A stretch of DNA of 64,000 nucleotides, taken from NCBI RefSeq assembly GCF_010389155.1, contig NC_057764.1, positions 36,464,275 through 36,528,274 of the forward strand. The letters run 5' to 3'. Below the pieces are notes generated by a model, which was not told the DNA's origin, did not search any database, and saw only the letters and a list, made by a program, of their open reading frames with translations. This document shows positions 1 through 10,390 of the stretch, piece after piece. How positions within the stretch are numbered: position 1 is the first letter of the stretch; each line of letters opens with the position of its first letter. Position numbers and translations under genes: made by a program. The DNA is from Erigeron canadensis (lineage: Eukaryota > Streptophyta > Magnoliopsida > Asterales > Asteraceae).

Positions 1-643
1 CCTCTATAAATCAATAATGTTTGGACCAACACATTTTATCAATTTAGCGAGATATTATTATATCGATAAATTAATAATTTATTAATTTTGGAGAAGACAT
101 TCGAAAGTATGAGACCTTGATTACGGGTATACATTATCAACACAAAATAGATATGAATCACTTGCTAGATTATGTTAGTGAAAATAATAAATGTTATGAG
201 ATTCAAAACATTGAAGAAATTGTGAAGGATACCATTCAAAATCCGATTGATAACGAAGTTAATGATGATTTAAGGATAGAACTCTTCACAACTTATTGTT
301 ACAATACGAGTAAACAATACTCAAACTCTTACACAGAATTCTTGAGTTTTTTTTAGATAAGATAGGGAAAATAAATGATAAGAGTCCAATGATGAGATAA
401 AAAATTTTACAAAAACAAGTGACTATACATCATTTTTTACTAAAAGTTGGAATATATTAATAATTATTAATTTATAGTTTCATTGGGACCAATATAAATA
501 CATTGTGATTTAAAAAAGTTATGATCTTATTATTTTATTGATTGGGATCCAATTTTGTACTGGTCCCAAGTTGGGACTGGACAAATTATTAATTTTATCG
601 AGGTTATAAATTTATCGAGTATCAATTTATAGAGGTTCTACTG
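1..643. mobile_element. 3' part of a pogo/Tigger-like Tc1/mariner DNA transposon
   Basis: The right end reads TTATAGAGGTTCTACTG followed by TA (644-645). Its reverse complement, CAGTAGAACCTCTATAA, is the terminal inverted repeat style of plant pogo-like elements, and TA is the expected target site. Just inside the end, and again at positions 1-90, are A/T-rich motifs of the type 'cctctataaatcaataat' and 'cgataaattaataattt', which are subterminal repeats in this group. The left end lies outside the window. The element sits in an intron of the minus-strand NAT gene: the splice donor of the exon ending at 665 is about 20 bp from the element end. The family call rests on the terminal motif and TA flank seen here, not on a database match. 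Confidence 0.75.
117..356 (+). pseudogene. possible remnant of pogo-type transposase C-terminus
   Basis: An open frame of 79 residues lies inside the pogo-like element. It is acidic and ends in a run of aromatic residues. The segment around LLDYVSENNKCYEIQNIEEI vaguely resembles the acidic tail after the DDE domain of plant jerky/CENP-B-like transposases. No DDE catalytic residues or helix-turn-helix are visible in the window, because those parts would lie upstream of position 1. The position inside a recognisable element is the main argument. It could also be a chance frame in AT-rich DNA. Confidence 0.3.
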
Positions 644-664
644 TATAAGCGTTAAAAAACTAAC

Positions 665-3600
665 CTAAAATGGAAAAGAAAACCATGAAAGCGGCTGAAA
701 GCTGAACAACTCTTCGACTCCCAACTCGTGTTAGTCCGAGAAGACCCACATTTTCCCTGAGATAACTTGGGTTAGTTGAAAAAGAGCATGTATTTACCAA
801 CACAAAGAAAACTGAAGTTTTGAGCTTAGGTCCTTACACTGACACTGTTGATCCAGTTCCAGTTCCATAAAGTCCATCCAGAAGTACCCCTATTCCCTAA
901 AAGAACTTACAAGCATATGTTGTGACTTTCCACGGTAAATTAGACTTCTTACTGTAACATATAAGTAGAAGATTCGATTACAAACTTACCTGCCAGCCAA
1001 TACCTCTGCTAAGCACATAAGCAGGTGGAGGGGTTGCAATTGCGAGCCGGGATGCAGCCATATATGCACCAGTTGACTGCCAATAAGGAAATTTTATTAA
1101 CATAGAAAATGAAGTTTCTGTATATTTCAAAAATATTAGCTCTATGAATTAACGGTGCACTCATAGGGCATACCTCAGCCATTGACACAAGAACTGATGA
1201 CATCATAGCGAATGAATGGCCAGCTGAAAAAGTAGGTGGGCCCCACTGTAAAGGGTAAGGAAACTTGAACCTAAAAATCCACCCATGCAGACGAAATTTT
1301 AGGACTAAATGTGAAAACACTTAAAGGAACTTTCTCATAAACTTCTTTTACCATGGGGCAGTAGATATGAGATTTGCTCTGTCTGTACGGCAGCTATTTT
1401 GAGTTGCAATGGGTTTATTCCGATATGCTCCGCTGGCAGTTAATATGATTGAATAGATCCAGATAATCGAGATGCATATCAATAAAGGAAACCGCTCAAA
1501 AATGGGAACATCTTTTAGTAGTCTTGTTTGCTTTAGATACTACAATATGAGAAGCTTGTTACACTTTGAATGTAGTAACATACTTCAGAGAAAAAGACTG
1601 GGCATTTGACAAAATAACTTATCCGGGAAAACAAAAATTTACCTGTGAAACTCCAATAACTAAAAGTAGCATAGGTAAACCGATTTCTACACAATTTCCT
1701 AGCTGTAAAGGGAAACACCGAACAAAAAGATGTAATTAAATCAAAAGATAAACATGAAGAGTAATAATCATAGCATTAACAACGTGTTAATATCAAACGG
1801 GCTACTTTCCAAGTTAACATGTGTATGAATTTTGAATCTTTTGGATTAAGAAATATGCATTTACAGAAATTCAATCCCACTTCCATTCATGTTACATAGA
1901 TCGCAATGATATCTCTATATTGCAAACTATTAAAGCTACAAGATACCTATTGAACGGACAATATATTTGCATATATTGGTTCCACTGCTTTTGATAAACA
2001 GAATTCTCCTACTTTCTCATTATTGAAAGAGTATTTTAGATGGAATAACATGTCACAATTTCCGTGAGACCAAGTAATAACAAAATTATGAGAAGTACTT
2101 TAGACAATTAAGACCATTAAACGCTTTGCCATATATAGAAAACACGTTAGCGCTTTACCATCTCATTTGATTAGACTAATAAGTACTGCAAGCATATAGA
2201 TATATAGAATCACACAAAGCCTTTTTCATGTGACAGAGAGTATTAAGAACTACTTTCATTAGGCTAATAGGCTACAATATAATGCATATGTGTTTTCTCT
2301 TGCATATACACAGCTACGAAGCATTAGGTCAATAGGTTTAACTCGACATATAACTGCCACAACGATGTAGTAGATATTTTACCAAAAAGAAACCCAAGAT
2401 TTAGATGTAGAAGGCTACAATGACGTACCATTGGAAATCCTCGCTGAAATAGTCCCAAACCAACCAAACCAACAACCGGTGCCATGCCAAGGGGGCTAAA
2501 AAATCTATTAAAGGAAAGCCAGAGGATACAAAATCAAGACTAAAAAGGAAAAAACTAATAGAGAAAGAAACATGGAAAAAAACGTAGGCTATATAATTAT
2601 CAATATACCGTGAAAAGAGACCCCAAAGTTGACTGTAGCCGGCTATTATTTGAATGCTAGAAGCAACGATTAATGCTCCTTGAATAGCTCTCATTGTTTG
2701 TATAAATCTCTGAAAAACCAACCAACTTAACAAATTATCTTCTTTCAATTCCAATATATTTGAACGTATAATAATAACCCAATCTTTTGAAACTAATAAT
2801 CATGCCATACATCCTTTCATATCATATAACGAAGAAAACCTACATCATGATGATCTGGGATCCGTTGCAGAGATGAATCATTTATAATGTAAAGTATGGG
2901 CATAACATAAGCAAACGAGCCTCCAACAACAGCAGGCAACCTAGTTCCAAATAGCGTTTGTAGAATTGTGTTGATACCCGATACAAATAGTAAAGTTTGT
3001 ATAACACGAGCCTTATCACCCTACATGTCATAACAGTTATACGAAGCATGATATCAAAATTCGAAACTACTCAAATAAGTACAAAACAATCAAAATGCTT
3101 ACATCCGATCCACCCATCAAGGGGACGAGCAAAGTAGGGATCATTACACTTGTTCCAAGCATTAGAATGTAGTTTTGAAAAGCTAATAATATGGTTTCGG
3201 CTGCATAAGATTGAGGTAGAAATCAATAGGCTGTGGTTATAAACACTATAAACACCATATCATGCATCATTTCTATATAGAAATGTAAGTATTTGTCCTT
3301 TACAGTCTTGCCAAATTTAAGAAATAAATTTTTCTAAAAATCCAACCTTACAAGACACGCCTACACTATCATGCCAAAACACAACTTTAAGCCCCTGCTA
3401 CATTGTAAGCAATAGGCATTGAATAAATAAAGACCAGGTTACCATATTTAATCAACTGCACATTTTGTTATTAATAAAAACCTTGACATTTATTTTATTT
3501 AACTTTTGCCAATAAAACAAAACCTAAAGTTCCAATCAAAAATCACTATTTTGTATATGTATGTACAACAATCACAATCCATAATTTTATAATGATTCAA

Positions 3601-4133
3601 TACAAAAGAGATAGATTTGTTCTCACTCTTTACCTAAAATAGGAAAAGAAAGAAATACCATGAAAATGGTGTGACCCACTTTAGTCAATAAAAACAAATC
3701 AACAACATTCATAACCCTTGACTTTTGTAGTTTTGTTCTACACATTTCATGTGTTCTAATATTATATTGCAAATTAATACATAAATAAACAAATACACAA
3801 ATATAAAACTTAGGAGAAAATTACATAGAATTTTTTTTAAAAAAACCACATTGGTGTTCTCCTTTTCCTATTCCCAATTCCACCATAAAAACCATGAAAG
3901 AATATACAATACTTTTAATACCTGACAAACATACTCCCAGAAATGCCATCTTATGAGAATAAAATTATTAATATTAAAATATTCAAAACAGCAGTTAAAA
4001 TATTTATAAAAATACATAAATGTCCAGTAAATAACACAATTTAGAAGATTGCATGACAGCTTCTATCAAATGCTATGTTTCATGAGCTAAAAACCCTGCA
4101 AGCTACTAATCTAAAACCCATATTTCAAATTTC

Positions 4134-4174
<41 letters not shown>

Positions 4175-4255
4175 CATACGCCAAGGTGGATTTGAATCAA
4201 TACAGTACTCTAAATCTTGAAGTTGTTCCATGGGAGGGTGACTAATGTCAGCCAT
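665..4255 (-). CDS. nucleobase-ascorbate transporter, NAT1/NAT2-like (3' end outside window)
   Basis: Membrane permease of the NAT/NCS2 family; family members move uracil or xanthine-type nucleobases at the plasma membrane. Eleven exons are visible: 4180-4255, 3103-3200, 2844-3020, 2609-2709, 2429-2504, 1643-1702, 1352-1539, 1174-1270, 990-1076, 838-896 and 665-756. They join in phase to about 370 residues. The N-terminus MADISHPPMEQLQDLEYC is the typical plant NAT start and fixes the ATG at 4255. Residues about 341-352, ENVGLLGLTRVG, are the NAT signature motif, split by an intron. Other hallmarks are GTRLPAVVGGSFAYVMP and WFKFPYPLQWGPPTF; the latter resembles Arabidopsis NAT1/NAT2. The usual length is about 530 residues, so roughly 160 C-terminal residues lie before position 1, beyond a pogo-like insertion in the following intron. 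All visible exons are open with GT/AG borders, so the gene looks functional. Confidence 0.93.
4137..4174. repeat. compound (TA)n(GA)n microsatellite beside NAT exon 1
   Basis: A run of TA followed by GA dinucleotides lies directly downstream (minus sense) of the exon 1 splice donor at 4179-4178. In the transcript it is a CU/UA tract a few bases into intron 1. Length variation here could be polymorphic between plants. The 5' leader upstream of the ATG (about 4256-4520) also holds short GA and GT runs. Confidence 0.85.
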
Positions 4256-4560
4256 TGATAAAATGTGAAGAGAATATTGGATTATTATAATTATATGAAT
4301 ATATAAAAAATATGTATAAAGGTGATAGAGATAGAAATGATGAAGAAGAAGATTGAAGGAACAAAGTAAAGCTCACTGGTGAAGGAAAATAAAATGAAAT
4401 AAAGTTATGAAAAATATAAATTAAAAATTAAAAGTTGATGAGAGAGAGAAATAAAAAGCAAAGAGATAAATGTGGGTTGTGTGAGTGTGTGTGTGAAACA
4501 GAAAACAGAACACATTGTTACTTCAACGTTAACTATTCATTCTCTCTACTTCAAACTTTT

Positions 4561-5996
4561 TAGAAATTAAACCCACAAGGTTTTTTATTTTAATTTAGAT
4601 ACACAAACAAATATTAGGGTGTGTTCGTTAAAAGGTGTGTGCGTTTGGGTTTTACTAAAATCAAAGCTAATTTTTGGTTGATAAAATTTGGTTATGGGAT
4701 ATGAGTTTAAAGCCCATCAAATGACATTATTCTTATAGGTAGTAATAAACTAATTATACTTTTTAAATAGTATACTACAATGTATAATTTTACAATATAT
4801 TATAATTTTTACAATGTATTGTCTAAATCAATAATGCATACATGTCTCGATATTTATGATATAAATATCACTTTTTTCATTTTTAAAGCCACTTTTACAT
4901 ATAATATACTTTTCATTTTAAAGACATCGATTTTCTACTAAATTGCTCGGATCGATTAAATTGAAAAAATCACCAAAACTGGGTGGTTTGATGATTGTCC
5001 TTTTCACTATAAGGCGGCTTAAAGTTAAACCGGTTGACTAACCGATGACTGATTCATCTGGTTCGAATAGGTTTTAAAGACATCACTGACTAGTTATATG
5101 TTAGTATTTATGTGAATAAATAGAAGATGGTTCTTAAAAAATAAAGCATTTGTATATAAGACATTGTTAATTACGTGAACACGTAGAAGATTAATTGTTT
5201 CTAAAAAGTAAAACATTTATAAAACATTGATTATTACGTGCCAAATTATCTAACCCTAAAATTTAATCTTAGGTGTTTGATACCAAGATTTATAATTATG
5301 TAGTATATACATTGTTTTTTATGTAATAATAAGAAAAGTGGTTTTTGGTTGTATGCATTATCAAATGGTTTAGTGGTAACGAGACTTTTTTTTTTACAAT
5401 AAGTTTTAGATTCGAGTTTTACTCTAAAGGTGTCCACCTATATATAATTTCCACTTATGGATGTCTCGACTCCTAAATGAGTTTCCCTCTCTAAATCTTT
5501 GTTGTGACAAAATTTCTCATCGAGAATTTTAAATTGGATATTTATTATGTGATGGGCTATTTATCACAAATCGAATTAGAACAATGTACGTTAAACCTTT
5601 TGATATTTGTGACATATTTCAAAAAAAAAACCTTTTATATTAGGTTTTTGTTGTAAAATGATATCTTTGGAACGATAGCAATTAAAAAGGCAATGATTAG
5701 TACCCCTAAAGTATAGGATGGACAAATCAAATGTTAAGATTAAAAAAAAGTTAGTGAAATACATTTTTATGTGTTTTCAAGAGAATTTTTAGCTAATATT
5801 TAAGAATATTAATTATTTTCCCAATTAAAATGCATTTAGATAAACATAATTGAAATGCTTGTCAATCAGATTTTGTACGCTGGTGTAATGATAATTTAAA
5901 TCTTCTGGAAAAAATCATTAAAGCTTTTTAGCATTAAATTTGGAATCCAATACATATCTTGCATTCATTGAAAATGATCTATTTTACTAGCTCCTA
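4561..5996. other. intergenic, AT-rich, no gene seen
   Basis: This is the upstream side of the NAT gene. No frame has coding character. At 5346-5420 a tRNA-like pair of boxes (TGGTTTAGTGGTAACGAG and TAGATTCGAGTTTTAC) suggests an old SINE fragment on the plus strand. I found no target-site duplication for it. Confidence 0.5.
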
Positions 5997-6758
5997 GTTA
6001 GTTTTGAGAGGTGATTTTTTTACTTATGGTTTTACTTGCTATACTACAAATTATTTTTAATGACCATTTTGCCCTTACCATTTATTAAGACTTTCTTGCC
6101 TTTATTGATAAATTTTAACTCTTTTAATTATTTGATTTTTCCACTGCTTACAAACTCATTTGCCCAACTCTTTTTCTGTTTAAGTCATGCAGCATGTCAA
6201 TATATATCTTATAGGATGTATATATACATTACATTAAAAACATTTATTTTATATTGGAAATTAGAAATTGCATTTTATGTTTACATTTTAGGTAATAATT
6301 AAGCACACTTTTCTTTTTGATTCAGTGGTTTTTATATATAAAAAAAAACTTGTTGCTAATTTAATAAATTAGCACGCACACTAATGAGTAATGACTAACT
6401 GATTTTCTAGTTGCAACACTATTATTGATGTAATAAAAATTCATAGTCATATAAGCATAATGAAAGTAACAATTTTGATGTTATAAAACTAATTTAACTT
6501 ACCATTCGTAATAATAATAATATACTTTTTTTGTTTATACCTTTAATTGTGACAGGATTTTAACACAAAGGAGTAAGGTTACCGCACGTGGAAATATCAA
6601 ATAATTAAAAGTTTTTATATATAAAAAAACTTGTTGCTAATTTAACAAATTAAAGACAAGAAAGTCTTAATAAAGAGTAAGGGCAAAATGGTCATTACAA
6701 ATAATTGGTAGTATAGCAAGTAAAACCATAAGTAAAAGAATTACCTCCCGTTAGTTTT
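5997..6758. mobile_element. Mutator-like non-autonomous element (TIR-MULE MITE)
   Basis: The element at 6006-6749 (744 bp) is bordered by long inverted repeats of about 95 bp. The left end starts GAGAGGTGATTTTTTTACTT; the right end, reversed, starts GGGAGGTAATTCTTTTACTT. The two arms stay about 90% alike through ACTTATGGTTTTACTTGC and TAATGACCATTTTGCCCTTA. It is flanked by a perfect 9-bp direct repeat GTTAGTTTT at 5997-6005 and 6750-6758, the diagnostic target-site duplication of Mutator-like elements. Inside, a roughly 44-bp direct repeat (about 6328-6371 and 6608-6652, containing ACTTGTTGCTAATTTAA) occurs twice. No transposase frame is present. Confidence 0.9.
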
Positions 6759-7723
6759 TTATCAACGTTAAACAAACTAATGAAACTTGAAAATGAAAAT
6801 AAGATCTAGCTAACCATTTTTAGTTTGAATTTTTGTTTTTGTAAACATGGTTAAAATTTAAACGTCACAAAATTTATATAGGCAGTGTATTTCTTTGGAA
6901 AAACATATTGTCCAAATTTATAAAGATAATTTTTAACTTGTGCCCAAACACATATGTATTCTTTAGTTTTGGTTAATGAAAAAAGAAAAGGAAAGGGAAC
7001 AAATCAACCCAATTTTGAGAGAAAAGATGTTGGGACAATTTATACTGTAACTTCCCCTCTTATCTCATTTCCACATTTACAAAATCTGATAAATGCATTT
7101 TATAAATTTTCCCTTCCCATTCGTTTATTTTCTTCATTAAAAAAATCTTAACAATACTATAATTATTTTTAATTTATCAACGACTAAATACAATTAATTC
7201 CATAATATCACCCAAACGTAATCCGTAAAAAGCATATTCTCTTCTCAAAGGGACCAAATACATATTTACAAGTTAGCGAGTAACCTCCTACTTATTATAA
7301 GAGTATTTATTTGAAACTGTTCAGAACATGAAGCAATTGGTACTACACCTGACATAATTATCATACAGAGTAATATCTAGTGTAGGCCATCATTTAATTT
7401 ACCTTCAAATATTTAAAATTGTTTGAATGCGCGGCTACCTTTTAAACATTCAAACCCTTCAAGGTCAGAATTTATCGATGAATTTTAGTTTAAACGGTTT
7501 AGATAAGATATTTAATAAATTTAATCAAAAAAGTGTTGGGATTGTATGGAAGATAATTGTGGTGTAGGTGTGACACCAAATATAAATACCACCGCCAACA
7601 CTTTATTTTGCGGACTTGCGGTGTGACAAAGAAACGAGGGAAAGTTTGCGGCGTGAGATACAATGGAAGATGCATGTTTTTTTCTTATCTTTTTCTTTTT
7701 TGTATTTTGTTGCTAACTTACTA
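6759..7723. other. intergenic, no gene seen
   Basis: AT-rich sequence between the Mutator-like element and the Harbinger-type element. Short open frames here show no family signature or splice-site context. Confidence 0.5.
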
Positions 7724-8014
7724 TAAGGGGAGGGAGCCGAAGGCTCAAACCTTTTCATCTCCCTTCAACCAATCCATTAAATTACACTACCTCATTTTAA
7801 CCCTTCAACTTTTTTTTCAACCTTTTTTAGTGGTATCCGATACACCCAACATTTTCTTTAACAGTTTCAATACTTATCCTTAACATTAAAAATTTGCATT
7901 CTAAACCCTTTAACAATATAGTTAACCAAATTATATTAAAAACTAACATTAATATTATTTAATAAGTTCGTTACACAAATACGATAAAAAACTAACACAA
8001 ATATTAATTAAAAG

Positions 8015-10051
8015 TCACAATCCCAACCATACTTCTCGGCAATAGCTCGCTTTCAATTGAGGACCCATTCCAACATTGTCCCCGTGGCTCTTGTAATCTT
8101 CATTTTCTTGCTTCGTGTCGATTAGTTTGTTTTTTTTCTCTTTTTCTTCAATGTATTTTTCATAGGCTTGTTGATGCAACAATGCGTTCTCGTCTAACAT
8201 TTGAGCTTTCTTCGCCGTGTACTCTTGAACAAAGACGATTCACCAACGGGTTTTTTTCCTTTTCTTGATTGGTTATCAATGGGAGGCGATGGGTCTTCAT
8301 AAAGATTTGGTAAAATTGGGTCATCATTGCTAGCTGAATCATATTGGCCCAAGTCGGTTGACTTCATTCGCTTCTCATGGTTTGAAAGCTCATCTTGGAT
8401 GTTTCTTTGTTCCAACCACTTAGCATGTTTTTTGACCACCTCCCAAGCACGAACATGAGTAAAATCTTTGCCACATCTTTTCTTATACAACTCGCACGCG
8501 TTGTTGAAGACATCAAGATCGTTACAACCGCTTTGCCAAAGACGTGTCTACAATTATAACAAAAAAAAACAACTTTAACTTTATAAATTAAACTAATTAA
8601 ACAATCCAAGAATATTACAAATCCTTAAACATTAAACAAATTTAACAATCCAAGAATATTACAATTAGAAACAACAAAATCAAATCAAATTATACAGCTT
8701 GGTGGTGTAATCCGTTAAACAAACCCAATGCCGCATTCAATTCCCTCCATTTTGTTGTTAGCGAATACTGGGTTCGGTTTTCATTTCCCATGGTTTTGTT
8801 GAAATGTTCTGAAACCCTTCTCCAAAAAGAACTAGCACTTTGTTCATTCCCGACTTGTTTACATGTGGAGATTTGAATCCACGCTTGCGCCAAAGTTTTC
8901 TCCTCACTCGCCAACCAAGTTTGTTTCGTGGCTCTATTTTTGTATCTTCGCTTTGGGACACCAACGTCTTGTTCTTGAACCTCATTGTCTACAATTCAAA
9001 AATACATGAATCAAACACAATATCTATATATCTATTTCGAAAACATATATCTATATCTATATCTAGCTAAACATATCTATATATCTATTTCGAAAAACAT
9101 GAATCGAAACATGATTCATGAATCAAACCTATCAAAACAGAAACTAGTACATGAATACATATCAAAACAGAATCCATATCAAAACATGAATCCATATCGA
9201 AAATACATGAATCCATATCAAAACAGAAACTATATCTATATCTATCAATTCGGCATTATCAATATCTATATCTATTCATATCAAAGCTAGTATGAGGACG
9301 ACTTGTAATCAAACCTATATCGAAAAACAGTAATTAAACCTATATCAAAAAACATGAATCAAACCTATATCTAAAAACATGAATCAAACCTATATCTAAA
9401 AACATGAATCAAACCTATATCTATATCTAGCTAAACATATGTATTCATATCAAATTCCATAGTGTATCAATATCTATTCATTCGAAAAACATATGTATTC
9501 GGCATTATCTATATCTATATCTATTCATTCGAAAAACAAAAAACACAAACTATATCTATATCTATCAATTCGAAAAACAATCCAACGATCAAAAACAGAA
9601 ACTATATCTATATCTATATCTATCAATTCGAAAAACATAAAACAGAAAGTATACCTTGTGGCTGCTCCATTTGCGTTTCGGGCACGGCGTTTTGATCGTA
9701 TTCCATTTGCGAATAAGATTGATTTGGTTGAACCAATTCGTCAAACCACTCAAACTCATTTGCACCGGGGAGGGAGTCGACACCATTGAGAGAATAAGAT
9801 TGATTTGGTTGAGAAATAGAATGTCGTGGTAGTAGGGAAATTGGTTCGGGTCGATAGTATTGTTGCGAGGTCGACCCACTCGCATGAAATGGATCAATGG
9901 TACTTGATGTTGTTGTTGTCGCATCGTTGTTTGGCAGCCGGTATTGTTGTCGAGCGGGTGGTTGTTGATGGCCTGCTAGACCGGTGTTGTTTCGATTAGC
10001 CCGTCCACGACCTTGCATCTTTGTATTTGTGTTTTTCATTTTAGGATCCAT
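8015..10051 (-). pseudogene. Harbinger ORF1-like protein: Myb/trihelix plus NAM-associated C-terminal region, frameshifted
   Basis: Three exons: 9655-10051, 8696-8988 and about 8015-8547. ORF1 proteins of PIF/Harbinger elements bind DNA and help import the transposase into the nucleus; in plants they are often annotated as 'glutathione S-transferase T3-like' or 'NAM-associated'. The start MDPKMKNTNTKMQ is followed by a Gln/Asn/Pro-rich N-terminus. Exon 2 has the Myb/trihelix pattern: TWLASEEKTLAQAWIQIS, then SFWRRVSEHFNK and LTTKWRELNAALGLFNG. Exon 3 continues with YKKRCGKDFTHVRAWEVVKK, the NAM-associated region. Exons 1 to 3 join in phase. The frame is broken near 8195-8225: the reading frame that ends in STRRRKLKC stops at 8194, while the helical tail MLDENALLHQQAYEKYIEEK continues in another frame. 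The tail's own C-terminus is also doubtful. An in-frame upstream ATG at 10204 is less likely, since it would add non-conserved sequence. Confidence 0.8.
9311..9425. repeat. 25-bp tandem repeat in intron 1 of the Harbinger ORF1 gene
   Basis: Units of the form AAACCTATATCTAAAAACAT+GAATC repeat about 4.6 times with a 24-25 bp period (starts at 9311, 9336, 9361, 9386, 9411). The wider region 8990-9650 is built from related words (CTATATCTAT, CATGAATC, AATTCGAAAAAC), so the whole intron looks like expanded low-complexity DNA. Confidence 0.85.
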
Positions 10052-10390
10052 GATTTGTTGGGTAAGATAGGGTGTATATATGTTTGTGTGATGTAAATAT
10101 ACCTGTGTATGTATATATATAACAATGGGGGAGTGTAAATTTCTGGGTAAAAAAGAAACCTCCGACTTCGAAAATTTGACACATTTGGTCCATGTAACGG
10201 TCACTTGCAGGTTTGAATTATTTTCGTTTTTAGCCCCTCAACGGTCACATTTGGTCCCTTCCGCTCCAACCTTCAGCGAGCTTTGATCTCGCCCTCCCTC
10301 CATCTCGCTCCAACTCGCTGCAGTGGTAGCCGAAGCTCGCCATCTCCCTTCCATCTCGCAATGAGCTCGCGCTCGGCTCCCTCCCCCTAA

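Larger units (their letters stand above)
7724..10390. mobile_element. PIF/Harbinger DNA transposon carrying ORF1 only
   Basis: Ends at 7727 and 10387 (2661 bp). The left end is GGGGAGGGAGCCGAAGGCTC; the right end, reversed, is GGGGGAGGGAGCCGAGCGCG. TAA flanks both sides (7724-7726 and 10388-10390), the TWA target-site duplication typical of PIF/Harbinger. About 130 bp at the right end are GC-rich with many CTCGC/GCGAG motifs (10260-10380), possible transposase binding sites. The element encodes the Myb/NAM-associated ORF1 protein on the minus strand, but no DDE_Tnp_4 transposase gene is visible. It should therefore depend on a transposase made elsewhere. Confidence 0.85.

Noticed and set aside
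9100..9650. CRISPR-like spaced repeats
   Set aside because: The units are contiguous degenerate tandem repeats without unique spacers, in a plant transposon intron.
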